A stretch of 64,000 bases of DNA from JALZAI01 sp038212215 (GCA_038212215.1 JBBQUT010000002.1:124001-188000), one strand, 5' to 3'; positions 27,072 to 36,903 are shown, counted from the first letter of the stretch. The notes: generated by a model from the letters alone, not told the origin. Numbers and translations: made by a program.

Positions 27072-29279
27072 ATGAGCACCGACGTGATGAGCCCGAGGAC
27101 GCCGAAAGACAAGGCGCGACGGCCCAAAACGGTATGGATCATGGCGGCGCTGGCCGCTGTGTTCTTCCTGGTGGGCCTGTCTGGCGGGTCGTTCCAGGGC
27201 AAGCTCGCCGACGTCCAGAAGAACGACAACTCCTCCTTCCTGCCGGGATCGGCCGATTCGACCAAGGTCGCCAACGTCTCGGAGAAGTTCAATCCGGTGC
27301 AGACGATCCCCGGTTTCGTGATCTACCAGCGCGACTCAGGTTTGACGGCCGCCGACAGGCAGAAGATCGCGGCGGACGCGCAGGCCTTCCGTGCTATCAA
27401 GGGGGTAGCTGCCGACCAGGTCGGGGCGCCACAGTTCACCGCAAAGGTGGCGGCCGTCGCCGTCCCACTCGTCGGGAAATCCGGCGGCAAGTCGGTCACC
27501 GGCCCGGATCTGGTCAAGGCCGAGAAGAACGTGCTCGACGTGGCGCGTAAGGGTGCTCCCAGCGGACTCAACGTCCACTCCGCGGGTGCTGGCGGCATCC
27601 TGGCTGCGTTCATCGACGCCTTCGCGGGTCTGGACGGCTTTCTGCTGTTGGTCGCGGGCATGGTGGTGATCGTCCTGCTGCTGATCGTCTACCGGAGCCC
27701 CGTGCTCTGGTTCTATCCGCTGTTCAGCGCCGCCCTGGCTCTCGGTGCCGCCGCGCTGGTCATCTATCCCCTGGCCAAGAGCGGCACGATCACGCTGAAC
27801 GGACAGAGCCAGGGCATCCTGTCCGTCCTCGTGATCGGCGCCGGAACCGACTATGCCCTGCTCTTGATCAGCCGTTACCGGGAGGAACTGCACGAGTACC
27901 AGAGCCGGGTGGAGGCGATGATCGCGGCCTGGAAGGGGGCCGCGCCGCCGATCGCGGCGTCGGCGGTTACCGTGATGCTCGGCCTCATATGCCTGGAACT
28001 GGCCGAGTTGAACTCCACCCGCGGGCTCGGCCCGGTGTGCGCGATCGGCATTTTCTGCACCGTCGTGATCATGCTCACCGTGCTGCCCGCGTTCCTGGTG
28101 ATCAGCGGGCGATGGATCTTCTGGCCGAAGCGCCCGCGAGTGGATCACCACTCTGACATCGCGAGCACGCACGGCATGTGGACCCGCTTCGCCAATGCGC
28201 TGGGCGCCCATCCGCGGCGCGCGTGGGCAGTTACTGGCGCCGTTCTGGTGGCGTGCGTCATTGCGATCACCGGCCTCAAGACCGGCGGCCTGTCAGTCGT
28301 CGACGGATTCACGTCCAAGCCGGACGCAGTCGTCGGCCAGCACATCTACGACGCCAACTTCAGCCGAGGCGCGGGAGCGCCCGCAGTGGTGCTGGCCAAC
28401 GCGGACAAGCGCGATCAGGTGATCGCCGCGCTGAAGCAGGTGCCGGGGGTCGACTCATCGAGCGACGCGGTGTGCGTGCAGATCGATTACGCCAAACTGG
28501 CGGCGGCTGCCAAGCGCGGCGGCCTGGTCGGGGCTGCCCCCGGAACCTGCCCGCCGGCGTCGTTGCAGGTGCAGCCGAGAGACGGCAAGACGCTGATCAA
28601 CGCGACGCTGAAGTACGGCTATGACACTCCGCCGGCATACGCCACCATCAAGGCGATCCGCAGCGTGCTCCGTTCGGTGCCGGGCGCCGGCGCACTGGTC
28701 GGCGGCCAGTCCGCAATCAACCTCGACATCCAGACCGCGTCGCGCCACGACCGCGCCTTGATCATCCCTACGGTGCTCATCGTGATCATGCTGGTGCTGA
28801 GCTTGGTGCTGCGGTCGTTGGTTGCGCCGATCCTGCTGATCGCCACCGTCGTGCTTTCCTTCACCGCCACGCTCGGGGTCAGCGCGCTCGTGTTCAACCA
28901 TGTGTTCCACTTCAAGAACGCCGACCCTGCGTTGCCGCTGTTCACATTTGTGTTCCTTGTCGCGCTGGGGATCGACTACAACATCTTCCTGATGACGCGT
29001 GTGCGCGAGGAGACCCTCGAGTACGGCACCCGTCAGGGGGTGTTGCGTGGGCTAGCTGTGACCGGCGGCGTGATTACCTCCGCGGGCATCGTGTTAGCGG
29101 CGACCTTCGTGGTGCTCGGCGTGTTGCCGATCGTGTTCCTTGCCGAACTCGGTTTCGCAGTCGCCTTCGGCGTGCTGCTCGATACGATCCTGGTGCGCTC
29201 GATCCTGGTGCCGGCGCTCACTTTGGAGATCGGACGAAAGATCTGGTGGCCCTCGAAGCTGGCGAAGGCCAAACCGTGA
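27072..29279 (+). CDS. MMPL/RND-type membrane transporter
   Basis: Transporter of 735 residues with the two-half RND layout. The first helix (about residues 20-40) precedes a large extracytoplasmic loop, then a block of helices with GAGTDYALLLISRYREEL. A second extracytoplasmic loop follows, then the second block with GIDYNIFLMTRVREE. These Asp-Tyr pairs belong to the proton relay of MMPL proteins. The family exports lipids, drugs or siderophores in actinobacteria; the substrate here is unknown. ATG 27072 has AAAGGA upstream. It is divergent from lipB, and the 150-base stretch after its stop shows nothing I can assign. Confidence 0.88.
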   Translation: MSTDVMSPRTPKDKARRPKTVWIMAALAAVFFLVGLSGGSFQGKLADVQKNDNSSFLPGSADSTKVANVSEKFNPVQTIPGFVIYQRDSGLTAADRQKIAADAQAFRAIKGVAADQVGAPQFTAKVAAVAVPLVGKSGGKSVTGPDLVKAEKNVLDVARKGAPSGLNVHSAGAGGILAAFIDAFAGLDGFLLLVAGMVVIVLLLIVYRSPVLWFYPLFSAALALGAAALVIYPLAKSGTITLNGQSQGILSVLVIGAGTDYALLLISRYREELHEYQSRVEAMIAAWKGAAPPIAASAVTVMLGLICLELAELNSTRGLGPVCAIGIFCTVVIMLTVLPAFLVISGRWIFWPKRPRVDHHSDIASTHGMWTRFANALGAHPRRAWAVTGAVLVACVIAITGLKTGGLSVVDGFTSKPDAVVGQHIYDANFSRGAGAPAVVLANADKRDQVIAALKQVPGVDSSSDAVCVQIDYAKLAAAAKRGGLVGAAPGTCPPASLQVQPRDGKTLINATLKYGYDTPPAYATIKAIRSVLRSVPGAGALVGGQSAINLDIQTASRHDRALIIPTVLIVIMLVLSLVLRSLVAPILLIATVVLSFTATLGVSALVFNHVFHFKNADPALPLFTFVFLVALGIDYNIFLMTRVREETLEYGTRQGVLRGLAVTGGVITSAGIVLAATFVVLGVLPIVFLAELGFAVAFGVLLDTILVRSILVPALTLEIGRKIWWPSKLAKAKP

Positions 29280-29430
29280 GCCGTCGCCTCTACCGACAAC
29301 GGCGTAGGAACTGAGGCCTGCCCTCGACCCACTGCCGAGACAGCAGCGGGCTCGGATGCAAATCAGCGCTCCCGGCACAGGCGTGTCCGCACTCGGATCG
29401 CTCGCGCCTACTGTGCACATCACCCCCCGA

Positions 29431-30156
29431 CTACAGGCGGCGCGGATCCAGTCGAGTCTCGACAGCGGCGAGGTCGCGCGACTCGACGAAGTATGCGCCG
29501 GCGCCGTCCTTCTCGCTGAGGGCCTCGACGAAGTCGGTGCCGCGGTAGAGCAACCCGACTCCGTCGTCACTGGCGTAGCCCGACGGTAATGTGGCGTCGG
29601 CAATCAGGCGCTGGAAGGTCGGTCGGCGCGCCGTCTCGGTGTCGTAGTGCACGGCGTTGGAGTAGGGCAGCAGACCTAGGCCGTCGGTGACCGGCCGCAG
29701 CTCCGGCCCGTACGAGTCGGTCGTTCCGCCGACGTGCCAGCAGATCGAGCCGGCCGAGACGCCGGTGAGCACCACCCGGGCCTGCCATGCCGTCCGCATC
29801 GCGGCGTCCACCCCGTGCAGGCGCCACATCGCTAGCAAGCCGGCGACACTGCCGCCCCATACCCAGACGACGTCCTGGGCGAGCAGGTGCTCGGTGATGT
29901 CGGCAACGTTCGGCATAGCGAACAGGGCAAGGTGCGAGGCTGCGAGCCCGCGGGCAAGCGCCGCCTCGTAAAAGCAGGTGATCACGAACGGGTTGTCGCC
30001 GACAGCCGTGGCGACCAGGCACACCCGTGGCGCCCGGCCGTTCACCCCGGCGAGGTCGAGCGCGTGTTCGGTCAGGGCGTTGAGTTCCCAGCGGGTGCGA
30101 TGCCCGGGCTTGATCCCCCCTGAGGTCGCCAAGATGGTCGGTGCGTCGGCCGGCAT
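29431..30156 (-). CDS. Peptidase E-like (S51 family) protein
   Basis: Cytoplasmic serine peptidase-like protein of 241 residues. The nucleophile elbow is TGVSAGSICW with Ser in GxSAG. Upstream lie VWVWGGSVAGLLAMW and the N-terminal ILATSGG strand. Family members cleave N-terminal Asp dipeptides or act as cyanophycinase-like enzymes. ATG 30156 was chosen; the frame is open upstream only into the neighbouring gene. It follows the endonuclease IV gene after 4 bases on the same strand. The substrate is uncertain. Confidence 0.82.
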   Translation of the reverse strand: MPADAPTILATSGGIKPGHRTRWELNALTEHALDLAGVNGRAPRVCLVATAVGDNPFVITCFYEAALARGLAASHLALFAMPNVADITEHLLAQDVVWVWGGSVAGLLAMWRLHGVDAAMRTAWQARVVLTGVSAGSICWHVGGTTDSYGPELRPVTDGLGLLPYSNAVHYDTETARRPTFQRLIADATLPSGYASDDGVGLLYRGTDFVEALSEKDGAGAYFVESRDLAAVETRLDPRRL

Positions 30157-30160
30157 CGGA

Positions 30161-30937
30161 TCAGCGTAGGTGCTTGCGCAGGAAGCCGAGGTCGGCGCCT
30201 TGGCCATCGGCTCCGCCCGGCGTCTCGACGATGACGTCGCACCCGGCAGCGCGGCAGACAGCGGCGATCAACGCCGAGTCAATCGTCCCGCTGTCGAAGT
30301 TGGCGTGCCGATCGGCGCCGGAATCGAAGGCGTCACGGGAGTTGTTGGCGTGCACCAGATCGATACGCCCGGTGATGGCGAGAACTCTGTCGACGATGTC
30401 GACAAGGTCTTCGCCGCCGGCCCAGGCATGACAGGTGTCCAGGACGAAGCCTGGTTCGAACTCACCGACGGCGTCCCACAACATTTCGAGCCGATCGAAG
30501 CGACGCGCCATCGCATTGTCGCCGCCTGCAGTGTTCTCGATCAGGATCGGCAGCGGGAAGCCGCCGTCGGCGCGGGCCCGGTCGAGGGTCTTTCGCCAGT
30601 TGTCGACACCGACTGCTGGGTCGTCCTTGGCTGTGACATGCCCGCCGTGCACGATCAGGCCTTTGGCGCCGATCGATGCCGCGGCGTCGGCGTGCTGGCT
30701 GAGAATCTTGCGGCTGGGAATGCGGATCTTGTTGTTCGTGCTGGCAACGTTCACCAGATACGGCGCATGGATGTAAACCGCAAGATCGGTTGCTCGCAGG
30801 GCGGCCGCGTGCTCGTGTTCGACCGGCTTCTTCCAGCCCTGCGGATCGGCGAGAAAGAACTGGATCGCCTCGGCGCCGGTGGCTTCGGCGGCGCTGAGTG
30901 GATCGGCGGAGTCGACGTGGGCACCGAGAAGGGGCAT
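30161..30937 (-). CDS. nfo: Endonuclease IV-like AP endonuclease
   Basis: Deoxyribonuclease IV family, xylose-isomerase-like barrel, 258 residues. Metal-binding motifs appear in order: YIHAPYLVN, IVHGGHV, IENTAGG, LDTCHAWAGG, HANNSRDAFDSGADRHANFD and VETPGG. It should cut the backbone at abasic sites during base-excision repair. ATG 30937 gives the standard start MPLLGAHV; the long upstream extension of the frame is non-coding in character. The 225-base gap to the divergent kinase gene probably holds promoters for both; none is clear. Confidence 0.9.
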   Translation of the reverse strand: MPLLGAHVDSADPLSAAEATGAEAIQFFLADPQGWKKPVEHEHAAALRATDLAVYIHAPYLVNVASTNNKIRIPSRKILSQHADAAASIGAKGLIVHGGHVTAKDDPAVGVDNWRKTLDRARADGGFPLPILIENTAGGDNAMARRFDRLEMLWDAVGEFEPGFVLDTCHAWAGGEDLVDIVDRVLAITGRIDLVHANNSRDAFDSGADRHANFDSGTIDSALIAAVCRAAGCDVIVETPGGADGQGADLGFLRKHLR

Positions 30938-31162
30938 GACCGAGAGCCTAGAACGAGACGCCGACAATGACCGACGCGCAGCGTGGTAGCTGGCTTCGGT
31001 GGCTTCGGGGAACAAGATCAACACGGCGAAACGAGCGCTGAGCGCGCGTTCGACCCGGTCGATTGCGGTAATCGGGAAACCGTCACTGAGACCTCGCAGG
31101 TAGTGCCGATCCGGGCTGTGGACAACCCTGATCAGCTTCGGCTCGCTACTAGCGTTCTTGCT

Positions 31163-32908
31163 ATGGGACGAGCGCCGTGGCGGCTGCCTGGCTACCGCGT
31201 CGAGCGGCTCATCGGTGCCGGCGGGTACGGCGAGGTGTGGCAGGCCGAGGTGCGCGCGACCGGCGCCTCGGTCGCGCTGAAGCGGATCCCGCTGAGCGAT
31301 CCGACGCAGCGCAAGGCGGCGCTGTCCGAGGCGGCAATGCTGTCGGCGCTCGCCCATCCGCACCTGGTGCGGCTGCACCGGTTGGTCCAGGTCGACGGTG
31401 CGCTGGTGCTCGTCCTTGATTTGGCCTCAGGCGGGACGCTCGCCCGGCTGCTCGCGTCGCGGGGCCGGTTGACGCCGGGGGAGACCATTACCGCGCTCGC
31501 CCCGATCGCCGCGGCGCTCGCGCACGCCCACGCCGCGGGTGTGGTGCATGGCGACGTGACGGCGGGCAACGTGCTGTTCACCGCTGCGGGGTTGCCGTTG
31601 CTCGCCGACCTCGGTGTAGCCCGCCTGCTGGGTCAACTCGGGCCGGTGCGTACCACACCTGAGTACGCAGAACCCGGCGTCGCCGCAGGTTATCTACCGG
31701 TGCCGGCCAGCGACGTATTCATGCTCGGCGCCGTCGCGTTGCACACGCTGACCGGCGCGTTGCCGTGGCCGGACGCAGCTCCGGCGGAGCCGGCGGCGGC
31801 AGCCGGCTGGCGCGCCGACGTCGAACGGCGCCTGAGCGAGGTCGGCGTCGCGCACGAGATGGCTGCTGTGGTGCTGAGATCGCTTGCCTTCGAGCCGGAA
31901 CGGCGCGGTACCGCGGCCGACTTCGCACTGGACCTGCGGCACTCCGGGCACCCGGTCGCAGTCGAATTGACGGCGGGGCGCACCAGGATGGAGCCCTCAT
32001 TGGCGCGGCTGGCAGCGATCGCCGCGCAGCGCCCGTTCCCGGAGCCCGGGTCACGGCCGGCGGCTGCCGTCGCGCCACTGCCGGCTAGCGCGCTGCCGTT
32101 CACGCACGGGGCGCGGGTGCCGTCGCCGCTCGTCGCCCGCCGGCCGAGGCACAGCGACGGAGCGCGCTCACTAGCCATGTCCACCCCGGTGGCCGCACTG
32201 ATCATTACGCTCGGCATGGTCGTCGCGGCGCTGGCCTGGTGGATCGGCGTGAGCGGCGATCCACCAAGGGGGCCGAGCGCAGTTGCGCCAATGCGGCCCT
32301 CCGCCGCCAATCCGGACCGGTCGATGTCGCCGCCAGCAGACGCGGCACGCGCGCCCGGACATGGCGCGCGAGCCGGCCCGCTGCCCGACACCGGCGCGCA
32401 GCGTCGCGTCCAAAGCCCAGCGCCGGCCGGAGCGCGCGGGCATGCGGCGCAAGCCCGCTCGTCGCGCGGCAACCACGCTCGGGCGCCGGTGCGACGAGCG
32501 ACACCGCGCCAGCCGCCCTGGCCCTTCGACGCGACGCTCGCCGGGCGGGTCCTCGCACACTTGGATCAGCAGCGCGCTGCGGCCTTCTCGGCACGCGATC
32601 CTGAGCTGCTCCGGCGGGTCTACTCCTCCCCGGCGCTGCTCGCGCGCGACAGCGCGCTGCTCGCCCACGCCGTTCCGCTGGGCTGCGGCCTGCGCGGAGT
32701 GCACACCGTGTTCAGCGACGTGCGGATCCGCGGGCGCACCGCTGAGCTCGTGCGGGTCCTGGTCCGCGCTGCGCTGACCCCGTCCACACTGGTATGCGGT
32801 GCGACGCGGACCGCTACCGCGCCGGGCGCCGGGCCGAGCGCGCTGCGCATCGAACTGACGCATGCCGTCGGGGGGTATCGGATCGCGACGCTGCGGGTAC
32901 TGGGCTGA
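31163..32908 (+). CDS. Membrane-anchored Ser/Thr protein kinase with atypical HGD loop
   Basis: Protein of 581 residues. Kinase domain about residues 8-270: Gly-loop GAGGYGEVW near 18-26, Lys40, Glu57, catalytic loop VVHGDVTAGN with Asp131 and Asn136, and ADLG with Asp149. Arg of the HRD motif is Gly here and DFG is DLG, so activation-loop control is probably absent. A basic linker leads to one membrane helix near 335-356 (AALIITLGMVVAALAWW). Then come a Pro/Arg-rich stretch and an extracytoplasmic domain of about 115 residues. ATG 31163 has no ribosome site, and a TACTAG hexamer upstream suggests a leaderless transcript. The target is unknown. Confidence 0.85.
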   Translation: MGRAPWRLPGYRVERLIGAGGYGEVWQAEVRATGASVALKRIPLSDPTQRKAALSEAAMLSALAHPHLVRLHRLVQVDGALVLVLDLASGGTLARLLASRGRLTPGETITALAPIAAALAHAHAAGVVHGDVTAGNVLFTAAGLPLLADLGVARLLGQLGPVRTTPEYAEPGVAAGYLPVPASDVFMLGAVALHTLTGALPWPDAAPAEPAAAAGWRADVERRLSEVGVAHEMAAVVLRSLAFEPERRGTAADFALDLRHSGHPVAVELTAGRTRMEPSLARLAAIAAQRPFPEPGSRPAAAVAPLPASALPFTHGARVPSPLVARRPRHSDGARSLAMSTPVAALIITLGMVVAALAWWIGVSGDPPRGPSAVAPMRPSAANPDRSMSPPADAARAPGHGARAGPLPDTGAQRRVQSPAPAGARGHAAQARSSRGNHARAPVRRATPRQPPWPFDATLAGRVLAHLDQQRAAAFSARDPELLRRVYSSPALLARDSALLAHAVPLGCGLRGVHTVFSDVRIRGRTAELVRVLVRAALTPSTLVCGATRTATAPGAGPSALRIELTHAVGGYRIATLRVLG

Positions 32909-32937
32909 GTCAGCGCAGCACTGACCGCTGACTCAGC
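32904..32937. terminator. Bidirectional terminator at convergent gene ends
   Basis: GCTGAGTCAGCG (32904-32915) and CGCTGACTCAGC (32926-32937) form a perfect 12-bp stem with a 10-base loop. The kinase stop codon lies in the left arm. It separates the kinase gene from the convergent epimerase gene. Confidence 0.8.
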
Positions 32938-32943
32938 GCCGGG

Positions 32944-33834
32944 TCAGCGATGCAGCGCCCAGCGCAACGCCGAATCCAGGTCCGTGTGCTGAAAGCTGAA
33001 ACCGGCCCGGGTGAGCGCAGCAGGCATTGCGCGCTGGCCGGTCAGCACGTCCACGGCGAACTCACCGAGCGCGATCCGCAGCGCGAAGCCCGGCGTCGGC
33101 ACGATCGTGGGGCGGTGCAGCACCTTGCCCAGCGTCGCTATGAACTCGGCGTTGCGGACAGGCTGGGGGCCGGTGAGGTTCACCGGCCCAAGTACCTCGT
33201 GTTCGAGCAAGAACCGGATCGCGGCGACCTCGTCGGCGAGCGAGATCCAGGGCATGAATTGCCGCCCGCTGCCGAGCTTGCCGGCGACGCCGGCCGAAAC
33301 GATTGGCTTGAGGCGCTTGAGCAGGCCTCCGTCGCCGGACAACACCAGTCCGGTGCGCAGGGTGTTCACCCGGATCCCGGCGTCGCGAGCCGGTTGTGCC
33401 GCTGCCTCCCACTGCGTGCAGACCCTCGCGAGGAAGCTATCGCCGGCCGGCACGTCCTCCTCGACCGTACGGTCGCCGGTGTCGCCGTAGAAGCCGACCG
33501 CGGACGCGGACAGCAGCGTCTGCGGGCCGCCTGCGTGCGCCATGGCAGTCGCCACCGTCGTGACACTGTCCACGCGGCTGGAGATGATCGTCTGTTTGTA
33601 GTTGTCGGTCCAGCGGTGGTCCCCGACACCGGCACCGGACAGGCACACCACCGCATCCGCCCCCGCGAGGACGGCAGGATCGAGGGTGTGATGCGACGGG
33701 TCCCACGTGCGCTCGTCCTGCGCATCCGACGCTCGACGCACCAAGGTGGTCACCGAATGCCCGTCGCTGTGCAGTGCGCGCCGCAGCGCGACGCCGATCA
33801 ACCCGGACGCGCCGGTGAGCACGACATGCATCAT
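32944..33834 (-). CDS. TIGR01777 family NAD(P)-binding epimerase-like protein
   Basis: Protein of 296 residues with an N-terminal Rossmann motif VLTGASGLIG and the family's DAVVCLSGAGVGDHRWTDNY region. SAVGFYGDTGDRTVEED and FMPWISLADEV are also typical of the SulA/YfcH-like group. The reaction is unknown. Two adjacent ATGs (33834, 33831) can start it. It follows the E2 gene on the same strand, as the equivalent gene does in mycobacteria (Rv2216 beside dlaT, from memory), and may be co-expressed with it. Confidence 0.87.
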   Translation of the reverse strand: MMHVVLTGASGLIGVALRRALHSDGHSVTTLVRRASDAQDERTWDPSHHTLDPAVLAGADAVVCLSGAGVGDHRWTDNYKQTIISSRVDSVTTVATAMAHAGGPQTLLSASAVGFYGDTGDRTVEEDVPAGDSFLARVCTQWEAAAQPARDAGIRVNTLRTGLVLSGDGGLLKRLKPIVSAGVAGKLGSGRQFMPWISLADEVAAIRFLLEHEVLGPVNLTGPQPVRNAEFIATLGKVLHRPTIVPTPGFALRIALGEFAVDVLTGQRAMPAALTRAGFSFQHTDLDSALRWALHR

Positions 33835-33865
33835 GCAGCGCCGGAGGAACGAGCAGACCGTGTCC

Positions 33866-35323
33866 TCACGAGGACAAACCCAGGGCGCGCTCGAAGGCGC
33901 CCGCGTCCAGCCGACTCTTCATCGTGCCCAGGAATCGGGCGGCGTCCGCGCCGTCGACGATGCGGTGGTCGTAAGAGAGCGCGAGATACACCATTGAGCG
34001 CACGGCGATCGTCTCGCCGAGGTCGTCGTCGCTGATGACGACTGCCCGCTTGACGACCGCGCCGGTGCCGAGAATCCCGACCTGCGGCTGGTTGATGATC
34101 GGGGTGTCGAACAGCGCGCCGCGACTGCCGGTGTTGGTCAGCGTGAACGTTCCGCCGCCGAGCTCGTCGGGGCTGACCTTGTTGGCGCGGGTGCGTTCGG
34201 CCAGGTCGGCGATCTTGCGCGCGATGCCACCCAGATTGAGGTCACCGGCATCGTGGATCACCGGCACGAGCAGGCCGCGGTCGGTGTCGACTGCGACGCC
34301 CAGGTGTTCGGCGTCGTGGTAGGTCACCGTCTTGGCATCCATATCAACCGAGGCGTTGACGACCGGATGTGCCTTGAGCGCCTCGATGGCCGCGATCGCG
34401 AAGAACGGCAGGAAGGTGAGCTTGACGCCCTCGCGGGCCTCGAAGTCGGCCTTGGCCCGGGCCCGCAGCCGGGCGATGCGCGTGACGTCGACCTCGACGA
34501 CGGTCGTCAGCTGAGCCGACGTCTGCAGCGATTCGACCATGCGCGTGGCGATGACCTGGCGCATGCGCGACATTGGCTCGGTACGCCCACGTTGCGTCGT
34601 CGCTGCTGCGGCCGCGGTGGCGGCGGGGGGCACCGTCGAGGCGGGCGGGGTCGGCGCCGAGGTCGGCTTGGCGGTGGTCGCTGCGGGCGCCTGTTGCTCG
34701 GCCTCGCGGGATGCCTGGGCAGCGGACAGGACGTCGGACTTGCGAATTCGTCCGCCTACGCCGCTACCGGTGATCGAGCTCAACTCGACGCCATGCTCGC
34801 TCGCGAGCTTGCGCACCAGTGGGGTGACGTAGGTGCCGGCGACCTCGTCGTCGTCGGCGGACGCCGCAGCCTGCGGTGCCGCCGCGGGCGCGGGCGCCGC
34901 CGCGGACGGAGCGGGCGCGGCGGAGGCAGCGGGCGCCTGTGCCTGAGGCGCGGCCGGCGCAGGCGCGGGGGGCTCTGGTTCCGGAGCCGGTTCCGGCTCG
35001 CGCTCCGGTTCGGGCTCTGGCTCCGGCTCTGCTTCCGGTTCCGCGTCGCCGCCCGAGTCCGCAGCTTCGCCGGAATCAGCTTCGTCCGCCTCGCCGATCA
35101 CCGCGAGCTCGACGCCGATATCGACCGTCTCGTCCTCTTGCACCTTGATCGACAGGAGCGTGCCGGAGGCGGGTGAGGGCACCTCGGTGTCGACCTTGTC
35201 CGTCGACACTTCCAGCAGCGCCTCGTCGGCGTCGACGTGCTCGCCTTCGGCCTTGAGCCATCGGGTCACAGTGCCCTCGGTGACACTTTCCCCGAGGCGC
35301 GGCATGGTCACGGACGTTGACAT
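33866..35323 (-). CDS. sucB: 2-oxoacid dehydrogenase E2 (dihydrolipoamide acyltransferase)
   Basis: Acyltransferase core of a 2-oxoacid dehydrogenase complex, 485 residues. A single lipoyl domain (1-78) has its Lys43 in STDKVDTEVP. A long Glu/Pro then Ala/Pro linker follows (80-165). The peripheral-subunit-binding domain is near 167-205 (YVTPLVRKLASEHG). The catalytic domain from about 250 ends with SYDHRIVDGADAARFL, where His and Asp are catalytic. It may serve 2-oxoglutarate, pyruvate or both, as in mycobacteria. It is followed upstream in transcription by lpdA, so E2 and E3 are made together. Lipoylation depends on LipB/LipA. Confidence 0.92.
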   Translation of the reverse strand: MSTSVTMPRLGESVTEGTVTRWLKAEGEHVDADEALLEVSTDKVDTEVPSPASGTLLSIKVQEDETVDIGVELAVIGEADEADSGEAADSGGDAEPEAEPEPEPEPEREPEPAPEPEPPAPAPAAPQAQAPAASAAPAPSAAAPAPAAAPQAAASADDDEVAGTYVTPLVRKLASEHGVELSSITGSGVGGRIRKSDVLSAAQASREAEQQAPAATTAKPTSAPTPPASTVPPAATAAAAATTQRGRTEPMSRMRQVIATRMVESLQTSAQLTTVVEVDVTRIARLRARAKADFEAREGVKLTFLPFFAIAAIEALKAHPVVNASVDMDAKTVTYHDAEHLGVAVDTDRGLLVPVIHDAGDLNLGGIARKIADLAERTRANKVSPDELGGGTFTLTNTGSRGALFDTPIINQPQVGILGTGAVVKRAVVISDDDLGETIAVRSMVYLALSYDHRIVDGADAARFLGTMKSRLDAGAFERALGLSS

Positions 35324-35364
35324 GTGGGGTATCGGCTCCTCGTGGGCGAACGGGGGTGGATCGG

Positions 35365-35412
35365 TCAGTCGTGGACGTGCTCAGTCGTGGACGTGCTCAG
35401 TCGTGTACGTGC
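35365..35412. repeat. 16-bp tandem repeat x3 at the lpdA stop codon
   Basis: Unit TCAGTCGTGGACGTGC occurs at 35365-35380 and 35381-35396, with a one-base variant at 35397-35412. The last copy contains the lpdA stop codon (35397-35399, minus strand); the other two lie beyond it, toward the E2 gene. Confidence 0.9.
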
Positions 35413-36776
35413 AGCGGCTTGCCGGCCAGGAGCATGTGCGCCTCGCCGATCGCCTCCGACTGCGTCGGGTGCGGGTGGACCAATTGGGCGACCTCGCCGG
35501 CGAGTGCCTCCCAGTTGTAGATCAACTGCGCCTCGGCGATGAGCTCGCCGACCCGGTCGCCGACGATGTGGACGCCGAGCACGGTGCCGTCCTGCAACGC
35601 GACCAGCTTCACGGCGCCCTTGGTGTTCAGGATCGCGGAGCGGCCGTTGCCGGACAGGTCGTACGTGACGGTCTTGATGGCATCCGCGCCGTGCTTCTCT
35701 ATCGCCTGCACCTCGGTCAGACCCACGGAGGCGACCTCGGGGGAGGAGTACGTGATCCGCGGCACGCCGTAGTAGTCGATCGGTACAACCGGCACCCCGG
35801 CGATGTGCTCGGCGACGAGGATTCCCTCAGCGAACCCGACGTGAGCGAGCTGCAGGGTCGGGATCAGGTCACCGACGGCGTAGACGCCCTCGACCGAGGT
35901 GCGGCAGTACTCGTCCACCGTGACGAATCCGCGCTCCATCGCCACGCCCTGCTCCTCGTATCCGAGCTTTGCCGAGGTCGGACCACGTCCCACCGCGACG
36001 AGCAGCAACTCCGCCTCGAGTGTGTCGCCGCCTTCGAGGCTGACCAGCACTCCCTTGTCGGTGTGTTCGACGCTCGCGAAGCGCGCACCGAGTTTGAAAC
36101 CGATCTTGCGCCGGCGAAAAGCCCGTTCGAGAAGTTTGGAATTGGCCTCGTCCTCGAGGGGTACGAGATGCGGCAACGCCTCGACGATGGTGACCTGGGT
36201 GCCGAAGGACGTCCACGCGGACGCGAACTCGCATCCGATCACACCGCCGCCCAGCACGATCGCTGTCTCCGGCACGTGGTCGAGCAGCAAGGCGTGCTCG
36301 CTCGCGATCACCCGGGTGCCGTCGAGGTCGAGCCCGGGCAGTGTGCGTGAGTACGAGCCGGTCGCCAGGACGAGGTTGGTTCCGGTGTAGGTGTCCTCGC
36401 CGACCTGCACCGTCTTCGGCCCGACGAGGCGCCCTTCGCCCTCGACGGTGACGATGCCACGGCTCTTGATCAGGCCCTGCAGGCCCTTCCAGTTCTTCCC
36501 GACCACGCCGTCCTTGTATTTGTGGACGCCGGCCATGTCGATGCCCTCGAACGTTGTGTTCACGCCGAAGAACGCGCTCTCCCGGGCGCCGTCGGCGATC
36601 TCGCCGGCGTGCAGCAGGGCCTTCGTCGGGATGCAGCCGCGGTGTAGGCAGGTGCCTCCGACCCGGTCCTTCTCGATCAGGACGACGGACTTACCCAGCT
36701 CGGCGGAACGCAACGCCGCGGCGTAGCCACCACTGCCGCCACCGAGGATGACGAGATCGGACTGGTTGTCGGCCAC
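35397..36776 (-). CDS. lpdA: Dihydrolipoamide dehydrogenase (E3)
   Basis: FAD flavoprotein that reoxidises dihydrolipoamide with NAD. The 459-residue protein has the FAD motif GGGSGGYAAA (12-21), the redox disulfide Cys43/Cys48 in GGTCLHRGCIP, a second Rossmann motif GGGVIGCEFAS, and the C-terminal His-Glu pair in VHPHPTQSEAIGEA. GTG 36776 has AGGAG upstream. It precedes the E2 gene on the same strand, so the two are probably one operon. It may also serve the glycine cleavage system. Confidence 0.95.
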   Translation of the reverse strand: MADNQSDLVILGGGSGGYAAALRSAELGKSVVLIEKDRVGGTCLHRGCIPTKALLHAGEIADGARESAFFGVNTTFEGIDMAGVHKYKDGVVGKNWKGLQGLIKSRGIVTVEGEGRLVGPKTVQVGEDTYTGTNLVLATGSYSRTLPGLDLDGTRVIASEHALLLDHVPETAIVLGGGVIGCEFASAWTSFGTQVTIVEALPHLVPLEDEANSKLLERAFRRRKIGFKLGARFASVEHTDKGVLVSLEGGDTLEAELLLVAVGRGPTSAKLGYEEQGVAMERGFVTVDEYCRTSVEGVYAVGDLIPTLQLAHVGFAEGILVAEHIAGVPVVPIDYYGVPRITYSSPEVASVGLTEVQAIEKHGADAIKTVTYDLSGNGRSAILNTKGAVKLVALQDGTVLGVHIVGDRVGELIAEAQLIYNWEALAGEVAQLVHPHPTQSEAIGEAHMLLAGKPLHVHD

Positions 36777-36903
36777 TGCTGCTCCTGCCTTTTCGACGGT
36801 GGTGCGCTACTCATCTTGGCACTACCGCGCCATCCTGGCGCCAGCCCCCTTCCCGGCGAACCGGCACATGCATCCCATAGCCGCAGGTGGGACGATCACC
36901 GGC

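Noticed and set aside
35145..36350. A 401-codon plus-strand frame opposite lpdA
   Set aside because: It is rich in Arg, Gly and Asp without domain features and lies entirely antisense to lpdA and the E2 start.
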